A DNA stretch of 5,499 nucleotides from JBAYZQ01 sp041672385 (lineage in GTDB: Bacteria; Spirochaetota; Spirochaetia; Sphaerochaetales; Sphaerochaetaceae). Below are positions 1 to 5,026 of the stretch, piece by piece. Numbering within the stretch: position 1 is the first letter of the stretch; every line of letters starts with the position of its first letter. Where the stretch lies: NCBI GenBank assembly GCA_041672385.1, contig JBAYZQ010000155.1, positions 1-5,499 of the forward strand, given 5' to 3'. The notes beneath the pieces were generated by a model that did no database searches, was not told where the DNA came from, and saw only the letters and a program-made list of their open reading frames with translations. A program made the translations under genes and the position numbers.

Positions 1-1
1 G

Positions 2-81
2 CTTGTGTCATTAATATTATGAACAACTAGGCATTTAAAGCAAAATTATGCATAAGTTCCCTTTTACTTGTGTCATTAATA
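2..81 (+). promoter_or_regulatory. Two direct copies of an operator-like motif ahead of the first GntR gene
   Basis: The 15-mer CTTGTGTCATTAATA occurs exactly at 2-16 and again at 67-81, a spacing of 65 bases centre to centre. Its core TTGTGTCAT matches the TTGTGACAT found twice ahead of the second GntR gene. The first copy is also part of a loose inverted repeat: TTGTgTCAT (3-11), a 7-base spacer, then ATGAACAA (19-26), with one extra base in the left arm. GntR-family operators are usually short, partly palindromic sites with GT/AC half-sites, so binding by one or both local GntR proteins is a reasonable inference. No binding is demonstrated. The copies lie well upstream of the candidate promoter at 196-224, so they could instead belong to a gene left of the window. 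Confidence 0.5.
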
Positions 82-103
82 ATAACCAAAATTGATAATA
101 ACC
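79..103 (+). repeat. Short direct repeat ATAATAACC x2
   Basis: ATAATAACC is present exactly at 79-87 and 95-103, giving a 16-base period, and the first copy overlaps the end of the operator-like motif at 67-81. The rest of the non-coding stretch to base 311 is very AT-rich with T and A runs. Apart from the candidate promoter at 196-224 I see no hairpin or small gene in it. The repeat may be chance in such sequence. Confidence 0.3.
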
Positions 104-195
104 ACCTTTTTTTTATTTAAAAAGTCCAGAAACTATAATTAAAATTGTTTTTTTAGCAGATTTTACGTATTTAGATGTTGCAAAAAAAATAAGAC

Positions 196-224
196 TTCAC
201 TTTATTAATAAATTAGTATAGAAT
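196..224 (+). promoter_or_regulatory. Candidate sigma-A promoter for the first GntR gene
   Basis: A -35-like TTCACT (196-201) and a -10-like TAGAAT (219-224) are separated by 17 bases. The -10 differs from consensus at one position and the -35 at two. Transcription would start near 231, leaving a leader of about 80 bases before the ATG at 312. The region is so AT-rich that other -10 matches exist, so this is only the best-spaced candidate. Confidence 0.4.
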
Positions 225-298
225 ATTAGGTGATAATTTATATTTAAATAACAAATTCTGTAGAAAGAAAATACACAGCTGTTGGATAAATTAGTAGC

Positions 299-303
299 AG
301 GAG
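299..303 (+). promoter_or_regulatory. Shine-Dalgarno site fixing the start of the first GntR gene
   Basis: AGGAG sits 8 bases ahead of the ATG at 312. The only alternative in-frame start, a TTG at 282, has no comparable purine-rich site ahead of it and would add ten residues before the conserved region. The ATG at 312 is therefore preferred. Confidence 0.8.
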
Positions 304-311
304 TTAGTATA

Positions 312-1025
312 ATGTCAGAGAAAACAAAATCTTCAATCATTGCCGGACAACTTGAGCAAATGATATTAAATAAAGAATATGAAGCTGGAGAATCCCTTCC
401 TTCACAAAGAGATTTAGCCAATCGCTTTAATGCTAGCCCAAGATCAGTTCGAGAAGCTTTTAACAGTCTTGAAGTAAAAGGCCTAGTTTCGGTTGTTCAA
501 GGAAAAAGAACAATTGTAAACGAAACCAGCCTTGATAGATTTATAGAATCCTTATCTTACTCATTATTAAATGAAATGGAAATTGATAAAAAGCTATTGA
601 TGGATTTACTTCAAGTTCGAATTACAATTGAAGTAGCAGCATCAAGAGAACTGTCCAGAGATCTTGGAAGAAAAAAGACAGTTAATCAATTGGCTAAAAT
701 CTTAACAGAATTAAAAGATATGAATGAAATAAGCAGAGGTTATTATGGATCAGATATTGCTGAGAAAGATATGGACTTTCATAGAGTAATTATTAATTCA
801 AATGATAACCAAATTTTAAGTTCCATTCACGAAAGTCTCTCACCTCTAATCCTTAAGTATCTTAAGATGGTAACTTATACCCAAGAGGAAATGACAAAAA
901 GACTTGATCGCTACAGCTATCTTGTAGAAGGCTTTCAATCAGGAAGAACTGATTTGGTCGTTGCTCTTACCTTAGTTATACTAAATGATACTAAGAGCAA
1001 ATGTGAACTTTTAGATTTAAATTAA
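312..1025 (+). CDS. GntR/FadR-type transcriptional regulator (first of a tandem pair)
   Basis: A 237-residue DNA-binding regulator of the usual size for the FadR subfamily. Residues about 5-70 form the GntR winged helix: LPSQRDLANRFNASPRSVRE (29-48) matches the LPSE-x2-LA...S-R-x2-VREAL signature, and GLVSVVQGKRTIV (57-69) is the wing, with KR replacing the usual RG. Residues about 90-237 are an all-helical domain resembling FCD, including a VRITIE segment (102-107) typical of its first helix and a D-x2-F-H motif (D153, F156, H157) that supplies metal ligands in many FCD proteins. Two later histidines usual for FCD appear to be replaced, by tyrosine in DRYSYLVEGF (199-208) and by non-His residues near 225, so the sensor may bind its effector differently or without metal. 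The ligand cannot be read from sequence. Its neighbour at 1208 is a paralogue, and the operator-like motifs ahead of both suggest shared or mutual control. It could regulate genes left of the window. Confidence 0.9.
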   Translation: MSEKTKSSIIAGQLEQMILNKEYEAGESLPSQRDLANRFNASPRSVREAFNSLEVKGLVSVVQGKRTIVNETSLDRFIESLSYSLLNEMEIDKKLLMDLLQVRITIEVAASRELSRDLGRKKTVNQLAKILTELKDMNEISRGYYGSDIAEKDMDFHRVIINSNDNQILSSIHESLSPLILKYLKMVTYTQEEMTKRLDRYSYLVEGFQSGRTDLVVALTLVILNDTKSKCELLDLN

Positions 1026-1048
1026 ATTACATTTTTTAAAACGGCGAG

Positions 1049-1079
1049 TTGTGACATATTAAATAAAAGAGTTATGTCA
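1049..1079 (+). promoter_or_regulatory. Operator-like inverted repeat upstream of the second GntR promoter
   Basis: TTGTGACAT at 1049-1057 belongs to the same motif family as the copies at 3 and 68. Within it TGACATA (1052-1058) is repeated as a perfect inverted arm TATGTCA (1073-1079), with a 14-base AT-rich spacer. It ends 13 bases ahead of the likely -35 box at 1093. There is no T-run after the second arm, so it does not look like a terminator for the first GntR gene. A binding site for one of the two GntR proteins is the simplest reading, but this is inference. Confidence 0.5.
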
Positions 1080-1092
1080 TCACTAAAAGCTA

Positions 1093-1122
1093 TTGACTTT
1101 TTACCCAATAAGGAGTTATATT
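1093..1122 (+). promoter_or_regulatory. Likely sigma-A promoter of the second GntR gene
   Basis: TTGACT (1093-1098) matches the -35 consensus at five of six positions. The -10 is TATATT (1117-1122, spacer 18) or, shifted by one base, TTATAT (1116-1121, spacer 17). Transcription would begin near 1129, giving a leader of about 80 bases. That leader contains the inverted repeat at 1157-1192, while the other inverted repeat lies just upstream, so the promoter is bracketed by operator-like sites. Confidence 0.6.
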
Positions 1123-1156
1123 TTAAATAGATTGAAACATTAAAGTAAATAGATTA

Positions 1157-1192
1157 CTTGTGACATGATTTAATCTTTTAGATTGTAACAAG
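1157..1192 (+). promoter_or_regulatory. Operator-like inverted repeat in the leader of the second GntR gene
   Basis: The outer arms CTTGTGACA (1157-1165) and TGTAACAAG (1184-1192) are inverted copies with one mismatch, and the left arm contains the recurring TTGTGACAT (1158-1166). The right arm contains TTGTAACAA (1183-1191), a perfect palindrome around its central A, which is the kind of short dyad GntR proteins bind. Between them AATCT (1172-1176) and AGATT (1180-1184) form a smaller perfect dyad around TTT. The element ends just ahead of the Shine-Dalgarno AAGGGG (1195-1200). A repressor here would lie downstream of the transcription start. As RNA it could also fold, but weakly. Confidence 0.5.
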
Positions 1193-1207
1193 TTAAGGGG
1201 AAATAAA

Positions 1208-1963
1208 ATGGCAATTTTTAGTTCAATATCTAATTCCAGAGAAACCAAGTCATCTAGAATTGCTTCCAAATTAGAAGAACAAATATTATCAAAAAAATAT
1301 ACAGCTGGTGAATTTTTACCTTCACAGCAGGAATTAGCAGATCAATTTGATGCAAGTTCAAGATCAATACGTGAAGCTTTTAAACAATTAGAAGCAAAAG
1401 GACTCTTAACAGTAAGTCAAGGACGTAGAGCTCAAGTAAAATCAAACAATCTAGACCAGTTTGTTGAATCTTTATCTACATCTATTATTAGAAACCATTC
1501 TTCAAACAAAAAATTAATTCTTGACCTTGTATCGGTAAGAACAACTCTTACCGTTTCTGCAGCAAGGGAATTCTCAAGAATGCCTGATAGACAAGCAACA
1601 GTAAAAGACCTTAAGAGGCTTACTGACCAAATGTTCAACCTTCTTCCAATGATTCAGCAACGTGATGTTTCTGCAATGGAAAAATTTATGAATCTTGAAT
1701 CTCAGTTCAACAGAAACCTTATAAAATCAAATAACAACTCTATTCTAAATGCTATTTATGATAACCTTCTTCCTCTTCTAGAATCAAACATTAGAACTTT
1801 AAGATATACTTATCATGAAATTGAAAAAAGGATTAGAGAATATACATACATCTGTGAAGCTCTTCAGAACGGCCAAACAGATTTAGCAGTTGCCCTCGTT
1901 CTTGTTACTCTTACAACTCTTCGTCAGAAAGTTGAAGAAAAATTTGAGGCAGAGGCAATTTAA
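1208..1963 (+). CDS. GntR/FadR-type transcriptional regulator (second of a tandem pair)
   Basis: A 251-residue paralogue of the protein ending at 1025. The start is an ATG with AAGGGG seven bases upstream. The winged helix spans about residues 11-79: LPSQQELADQFDASSRSIRE (37-56) and GLLTVSQGRRAQV (65-77) align without gaps to the neighbour, and roughly half of the residues in this half are identical. The C-terminal half (about 100-251) follows the same helical pattern but is much more divergent. It keeps the VRTTLTVSAARE stretch (110-121) where FCD domains begin. At the expected D-x2-F-H motif it has E164, F167 and N168, and the two later metal-ligand histidines are not evident either. Metal binding of the usual FCD type is therefore unlikely. 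The most probable origin is an old tandem duplication followed by change of the sensor domain. Expression is probably controlled by the bracketed promoter at 1093-1122. The target genes and effector are unknown. Confidence 0.9.
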   Translation: MAIFSSISNSRETKSSRIASKLEEQILSKKYTAGEFLPSQQELADQFDASSRSIREAFKQLEAKGLLTVSQGRRAQVKSNNLDQFVESLSTSIIRNHSSNKKLILDLVSVRTTLTVSAAREFSRMPDRQATVKDLKRLTDQMFNLLPMIQQRDVSAMEKFMNLESQFNRNLIKSNNNSILNAIYDNLLPLLESNIRTLRYTYHEIEKRIREYTYICEALQNGQTDLAVALVLVTLTTLRQKVEEKFEAEAI

Positions 1964-1985
1964 TAACTTTTTTTAACCTCCATTT

Positions 1986-2018
1986 ATAGAGCCATTCAGC
2001 ACGGCTCTATTTTTTTTA
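1986..2018 (+). terminator. Intrinsic terminator after the second GntR gene
   Basis: A perfect 8-bp stem, ATAGAGCC (1986-1993) with GGCTCTAT (2003-2010), closes a 9-base loop and is followed by an unbroken T-run to 2017, then more T-rich sequence. It begins 22 bases after the stop codon. This is a standard Rho-independent terminator and separates the regulators from the flavodoxin-like gene. Confidence 0.92.
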
Positions 2019-2026
2019 TTTTTATT

Positions 2027-2055
2027 TTGCAAAAAACTCCTTACTAGTTTATATT
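2027..2055 (+). promoter_or_regulatory. Likely promoter of the flavodoxin-like gene
   Basis: TTGCAA (2027-2032) and TATATT (2050-2055) are separated by exactly 17 bases. The -35 matches consensus at four positions and the -10 at five. The -35 begins directly at the end of the preceding terminator's T-rich tail. The start site would fall near 2062, leaving a leader of only about 20 bases. Confidence 0.6.
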
Positions 2056-2056
2056 G

Positions 2057-2082
2057 TAGTTAGGTAGTTAGGAGGTTAACTA
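2057..2082 (+). promoter_or_regulatory. Repeats placing the Shine-Dalgarno of the flavodoxin-like gene in a hairpin loop
   Basis: TAGTTAGG is tandemly repeated at 2057-2064 and 2065-2072. The second TAGTTA (2065-2070) forms a perfect 6-bp inverted repeat with TAACTA (2077-2082), whose last base touches the ATG. The Shine-Dalgarno AGGAGG (2070-2075) lies almost entirely in the 6-base loop GGAGGT. The first TAGTTA is an alternative left arm for the same right arm. The stem is AT-rich and weak in isolation. It could also be a DNA site for a protein. Confidence 0.4.
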
Positions 2083-2631
2083 ATGAATAGAGTCTCTATT
2101 ATCATACACAGTATCAATGGCAATTGTTTTATTATGGGTGACCATTTAAAAAAATTACTCGAAGAAAGAAAAGTTGAAGTTCGTCTTTATAAAGTTAAAG
2201 ATGAAGATTTACATATTCAAGCTAACAAAAGTGAAGCTGCTAATGAATATTATGAGGACATTTTAGATCTTCCAACTGTGAAAAATGAAAAACTCTTGAA
2301 AAGTAAAATAATTGTTTTATCTAGTCCTTCAGTCTTTTCTAATATAACCGCTGAAATGACAGATTTTTTAGATAACACAAAGGAATTTATTGAAAAAGAC
2401 TCCTTAAAAGGAAAACTCTTTACCTGTTTTACTTCTTCTCAAAAAGATATTGAAGATGGAGAAGGTTGTATAAAAGCTATGGAAAACTGGTCCAAAGCTA
2501 TGAAAATGGAAATAATAGAAGATTTACCAAAAATTATACACATTTCAGGTGATGAAGGGAGAATAAGACCTTCTGTAGAAATAGCGAAACAACTTGAAAA
2601 AATGGCAAATAAAATAGAAGAAATGATATAA
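2083..2631 (+). CDS. WrbA-like flavodoxin-fold protein (probable FMN-dependent oxidoreductase)
   Basis: A 182-residue soluble protein with no signal peptide, predicted to bind FMN and act as a flavodoxin-like or NAD(P)H:quinone/FMN reductase. Residues 4-8 are the first beta strand (VSIII), followed by a phosphate-binding-loop candidate HSINGNCF (9-16), comparable to the SxTGxT loop of flavodoxins. IIVLSSPSVFSNITAEMTDF (76-95) plus LDNT (96-99) strongly resembles the WrbA segment with TPTRFGNM and FLDxT that contacts the flavin. GKLFTCFTSS (110-119) corresponds to the next strand and loop in WrbA. The glycine-rich stretch that follows in true WrbA is absent, so I give no gene symbol. The C-terminal helix is rich in Lys and Glu. 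The gene has a strong AGGAGG site seven bases ahead of its ATG and looks monocistronic. It converges with the minus-strand operon, with 7 bases between stops and no clear terminator in the gap. The substrate is not deducible. Confidence 0.75.
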   Translation: MNRVSIIIHSINGNCFIMGDHLKKLLEERKVEVRLYKVKDEDLHIQANKSEAANEYYEDILDLPTVKNEKLLKSKIIVLSSPSVFSNITAEMTDFLDNTKEFIEKDSLKGKLFTCFTSSQKDIEDGEGCIKAMENWSKAMKMEIIEDLPKIIHISGDEGRIRPSVEIAKQLEKMANKIEEMI

Positions 2632-2638
2632 AAGTTTT

Positions 2639-3535
2639 TTATTTTCTGGAAAGTTTGGTTTTTATTGCTTTAAACCATCTTTTCAGAAAGCCTTTACTAA
2701 AGTTTATTTTATAATCTTCACTAGCCGTTTTTATAGAAATATTGTTCTTCTTTTGTTCGTGTTTCATGTTATCCCAATGTCGAACAATCCAGAGATAAGC
2801 ATCCGCTTCGGTATTTCCAGGATAAGCCTTTAAAAGATGAGAAGATCTTACATAGTTTACAATTGGTAAGAATACATTTTTTTGCCAAGATTTTGCAGCA
2901 GCCTCGAAAGAAATTTCATAATCTTTGTCTTGGTTTATATAGTACTTGTGAACTTTAATATGATTAACCAATTCAGGATAGGAACCTGGAGAGGTAAAAA
3001 CAATCCTATCCATATCTAAAAATGCCTCTGGATGATAGTTTTCTAAAAACATTTTGCGTTCATACTCAACAACTTCATGTTTAATTTTTTGAATTGTCAT
3101 TCCACTTTCAAGCTTTATTTCACTATCAAGCTCAACAACTTCAGCATCAATAAATTCAATACCCAAACTCTTGGCTACTGAAACCCTATGATTACCATCT
3201 CGAACAAAATATTTATCACCCAATTTATAAACACTTATAGAAGGAAGAATTATATTACTTTTATTCGCACTATCAACACGTTGCCAGCGAGCACTTAATT
3301 CTTGTCTTTTTGGATAGAACTTAGAAGAAAAGTCTCTATGACGCCCTTCTGAGCCAATAATATCCTTAATTGGGATTGTTTTCATTCCTAAATATGATTG
3401 TTTAGTAGGTTTAATTAAATCAGTTACTTCATAAAAAGATAACAAATCAGGCCTTTCCCATTGCAAAGTGGATAAAATCGCTTGTAACTTAGCTCTGTGC
3501 ATAGCTCTTTCAAAATCACTTCCTGTATCCAACAT
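2639..3535 (-). CDS. ParB/sulfiredoxin-fold-like protein with DGNHR motif, function unknown
   Basis: A 298-residue soluble protein whose homologues are often labelled ParB-like or transcriptional regulator. The central part (about 50-136) looks like a ParB/Srx domain: MKTIPIKDIIGSEGRHRDF (51-69) is the first strand and loop, and FVRDGNHRVSVAKSLG (110-125) matches the ParB box with its x-DG-x-HR-x3-A-x2-LG pattern, followed by IEFIDAEVVEL (126-136). A second conserved-looking motif, TEADAYLWIVRHWDNM (242-257), lies towards the C terminus, and the end is very basic (KGFLKRWFKAIKTKLSRK, 281-298). Chromosome-partition ParB is unlikely because no ParB-type HTH is recognisable. ParB-fold proteins include nucleases, CTPases and small-molecule kinases, so a nucleotide-handling enzyme is possible in this operon. 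The start is an ATG with GAGGTG (3549-3544) eight bases upstream, inside the last codons of the preceding gene, indicating translational coupling. It is the last gene of the operon. Confidence 0.7.
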   Translation of the reverse strand: MLDTGSDFERAMHRAKLQAILSTLQWERPDLLSFYEVTDLIKPTKQSYLGMKTIPIKDIIGSEGRHRDFSSKFYPKRQELSARWQRVDSANKSNIILPSISVYKLGDKYFVRDGNHRVSVAKSLGIEFIDAEVVELDSEIKLESGMTIQKIKHEVVEYERKMFLENYHPEAFLDMDRIVFTSPGSYPELVNHIKVHKYYINQDKDYEISFEAAAKSWQKNVFLPIVNYVRSSHLLKAYPGNTEADAYLWIVRHWDNMKHEQKKNNISIKTASEDYKINFSKGFLKRWFKAIKTKLSRK

Positions 3536-3540
3536 AAAAC

Positions 3541-4182
3541 TTACACCTCTATAACATAACTTTTAAAAACATTAATAACAGTAGTATTTTCAATCACTGT
3601 TAAAGGCCTTATATTAACATCAACTAAATGCATATGTCCATGAACCAAATACTTAGGTTTATATTTCACAATAAAATCATTAAAACAATCAAATCCAGTA
3701 TGGCATATATCTGTATCGTCATGAATACCTTTTGGAGAAGTATGCGTAATTAATATGTCCAGACATCTTCCATATTTTCTTTTATTATAAAGTAAAATTG
3801 GAATCATTTTATTCATTCTATGTCTCATTTGACGTTCGGAATACTGATTGGGTCCCCCATTATATAGCATACTTCCACCCAGACCTGCAATTATTAAATC
3901 TCTTGATTTATCATAAACCACTTTACCATCAACGAATTCACCATAGTACTTTTGGCTGTAATTATTATGTACAAAGCCATAATTATTTTTCTTAAAAGGA
4001 ACTCCTTTATGATTTCCATTAACAAAATATAAAGGTTGGTTTAAAGCAGAAATAATAAATTCATTATAATTTACATCTAAATCACCACAAGATATAACCA
4101 AATCAATATCTGAGAATCTCTTTTTAGCATTTGGAGAATATACTAGAGGATCTATAGTATCTGACACGCATAATATTTTCAT
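3541..4182 (-). CDS. Small calcineurin-like metallophosphoesterase
   Basis: A 213-residue cytoplasmic protein with the ordered motifs of the metallophosphoesterase superfamily: CVSDTID (5-11), GDLD (33-36, D34), GNHK (56-59, N57 and H58), ITHTSPKG (145-152, H147) and VHGHMH (180-185, with H181, H183 and H185). These residues bind a di-metal centre and would hydrolyse a phosphomonoester or phosphodiester. The first motif is D-T-I instead of the usual D-x-H, so the histidine ligand at position 10 is missing. An aspartate follows at 11 and might substitute. The opening MKILCVSDxIDPLVYS resembles a subgroup I recall from spirochaetes and Chloroflexota, so the change may be typical there. The ATG directly follows the TAA of the purine nucleoside phosphorylase gene without a gap, and I see no Shine-Dalgarno ahead of it, so translation probably depends on reinitiation. 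A nucleotide-related substrate is only a guess from context. Confidence 0.85.
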   Translation of the reverse strand: MKILCVSDTIDPLVYSPNAKKRFSDIDLVISCGDLDVNYNEFIISALNQPLYFVNGNHKGVPFKKNNYGFVHNNYSQKYYGEFVDGKVVYDKSRDLIIAGLGGSMLYNGGPNQYSERQMRHRMNKMIPILLYNKRKYGRCLDILITHTSPKGIHDDTDICHTGFDCFNDFIVKYKPKYLVHGHMHLVDVNIRPLTVIENTTVINVFKSYVIEV

Positions 4183-5010
4183 TTATATTGCTTTTAAGAT
4201 AGCTTTTATTAAAGCTTGAAATGAAGTTTTTACTTTCATACCTGTCTCTAGAACTTCTTTATGATTCAAAGGTTGATCCAAAATTCCTGAGGCCATATTG
4301 GTAAGACAGCTTATTCCAAGTACCTTCATACCCATATGATTAGCTGCAATAGTTTCTGGAACAGTTGACATTCCAACTGCATCAGCACCACAAATACGTG
4401 CAAACTTAACTTCAGCAGGAGTTTCAAAAGAAGGACCAGTAAATAGCTGGTAAACACCTTCTTTTATATCAATATTCAATTTAAGTGCTTCTTTTTTGGC
4501 TATTCCTCTCAAATCTGGATCATAAGCACGGGACATGTCAAAAAATCTTAAACCAAGACTTTCATCATTTGGACCCCTTAAAGGATTCTCTGAAATTAAT
4601 TTTATATGATCCTTGATTATCATTAAATCTCCAGGCTTCCAAGATTTATTAACGCAACCTGCAGCATTTGTTAGAATTAACTTTTCAATACCCAACATAT
4701 GCATAACCTGAATTGGAAAAACCACCAAATCCATTTCATAGCCTTCATAATAATGAAAACGACCTTGCATACAGCAAACAACTTTATTTTCTAAATTTCC
4801 AATAACCAATTGTCCTGCATGACCTGGAACAGTTGATAAAGGAAAGTTTGGAATATCTTTATATTTAATGATAACAGAGTTCTCTATCTCATCAGCAAGA
4901 GATCCCAAACCACTTCCTAAAACCATTCCTACTTCAATCTTACCTGAAAAGTATTTTCTAATATAAGAAACACTTTCATTTAATCTTTCCATTAATGGTC
5001 TATCTTTCAT
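4183..5010 (-). CDS. punA: Purine nucleoside phosphorylase, trimeric class
   Basis: A 275-residue enzyme cleaving purine nucleosides with phosphate into free base and ribose (or deoxyribose) 1-phosphate. The length is typical of the low-molecular-mass trimeric family. Visible motifs are the phosphate loop GSGLG (32-36), PGHAG with H64, GRFHYYEGY (83-91), TNAAGCVN (114-121), GPSFETPAEV (192-201) with the base-binding Glu E196, VGMSTVPE (212-219) with M214, and SCLTN ending at N238. The Glu/Asn pair, equivalent to Glu201 and Asn243 of the human enzyme, indicates preference for 6-oxopurines such as guanosine and inosine rather than adenosine. The frame is open back to an ATG at 5088, but the start at 5010 is preferred: AAGGAG lies six bases ahead of it, the 26 extra residues would overlap the permease gene, and they match nothing in the family. 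It lies just after a nucleoside-type permease gene, which supports an uptake-and-salvage operon. Confidence 0.95.
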   Translation of the reverse strand: MKDRPLMERLNESVSYIRKYFSGKIEVGMVLGSGLGSLADEIENSVIIKYKDIPNFPLSTVPGHAGQLVIGNLENKVVCCMQGRFHYYEGYEMDLVVFPIQVMHMLGIEKLILTNAAGCVNKSWKPGDLMIIKDHIKLISENPLRGPNDESLGLRFFDMSRAYDPDLRGIAKKEALKLNIDIKEGVYQLFTGPSFETPAEVKFARICGADAVGMSTVPETIAANHMGMKVLGISCLTNMASGILDQPLNHKEVLETGMKVKTSFQALIKAILKAI

Positions 5011-5016
5011 AGCTAA

Positions 5017-5022
5017 CTCCTT
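5017..5022 (-). promoter_or_regulatory. Shine-Dalgarno site fixing the purine nucleoside phosphorylase start
   Basis: Read on the minus strand this is AAGGAG, six bases ahead of the ATG at 5010, within the 16-base gap after the permease stop codon. It decides against the longer frame starting at 5088 inside the permease gene. Confidence 0.85.
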
Positions 5023-5026
5023 ACCT

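Noticed and set aside
2..103. Start of a CRISPR or other regularly spaced repeat array
   Set aside because: Only two copies of a 15-mer and two of a 9-mer are present, with different periods and no further units downstream.
282..311. TTG start giving ten extra residues to the first GntR protein
   Set aside because: There is no Shine-Dalgarno ahead of the TTG, whereas AGGAG is ideally spaced to the ATG at 312, and the extra residues are not part of the winged helix.
197..421. Minus-strand open frame of 74 codons overlapping the first GntR start
   Set aside because: It is antisense to a well-supported gene, its C-terminal half is low-complexity Asn/Leu/Tyr-rich sequence from AT-rich non-coding DNA, and it matches no family I recognise.
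1052..1079. Inverted repeat TGACATA/TATGTCA as a terminator of the first GntR gene
   Set aside because: The stem is AT-rich with a 14-base loop and is not followed by a T-run. The shared TTGTGACAT motif fits an operator better.
1432..1638. Minus-strand open frame of 68 codons
   Set aside because: It lies fully inside the second GntR gene on the opposite strand, with no plausible ribosome site or recognisable domain.
2632..2638. Bidirectional terminator between the convergent flavodoxin-like gene and the minus-strand operon
   Set aside because: Only 7 bases separate the stops. The flanks have A- and T-runs but no stem beyond a few A-T pairs, so I cannot support one.
3798..3995. Plus-strand open frame of 65 codons
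   Set aside because: It is antisense to the metallophosphoesterase gene, and its Tyr/His/Phe-rich composition is typical of a shadow frame.
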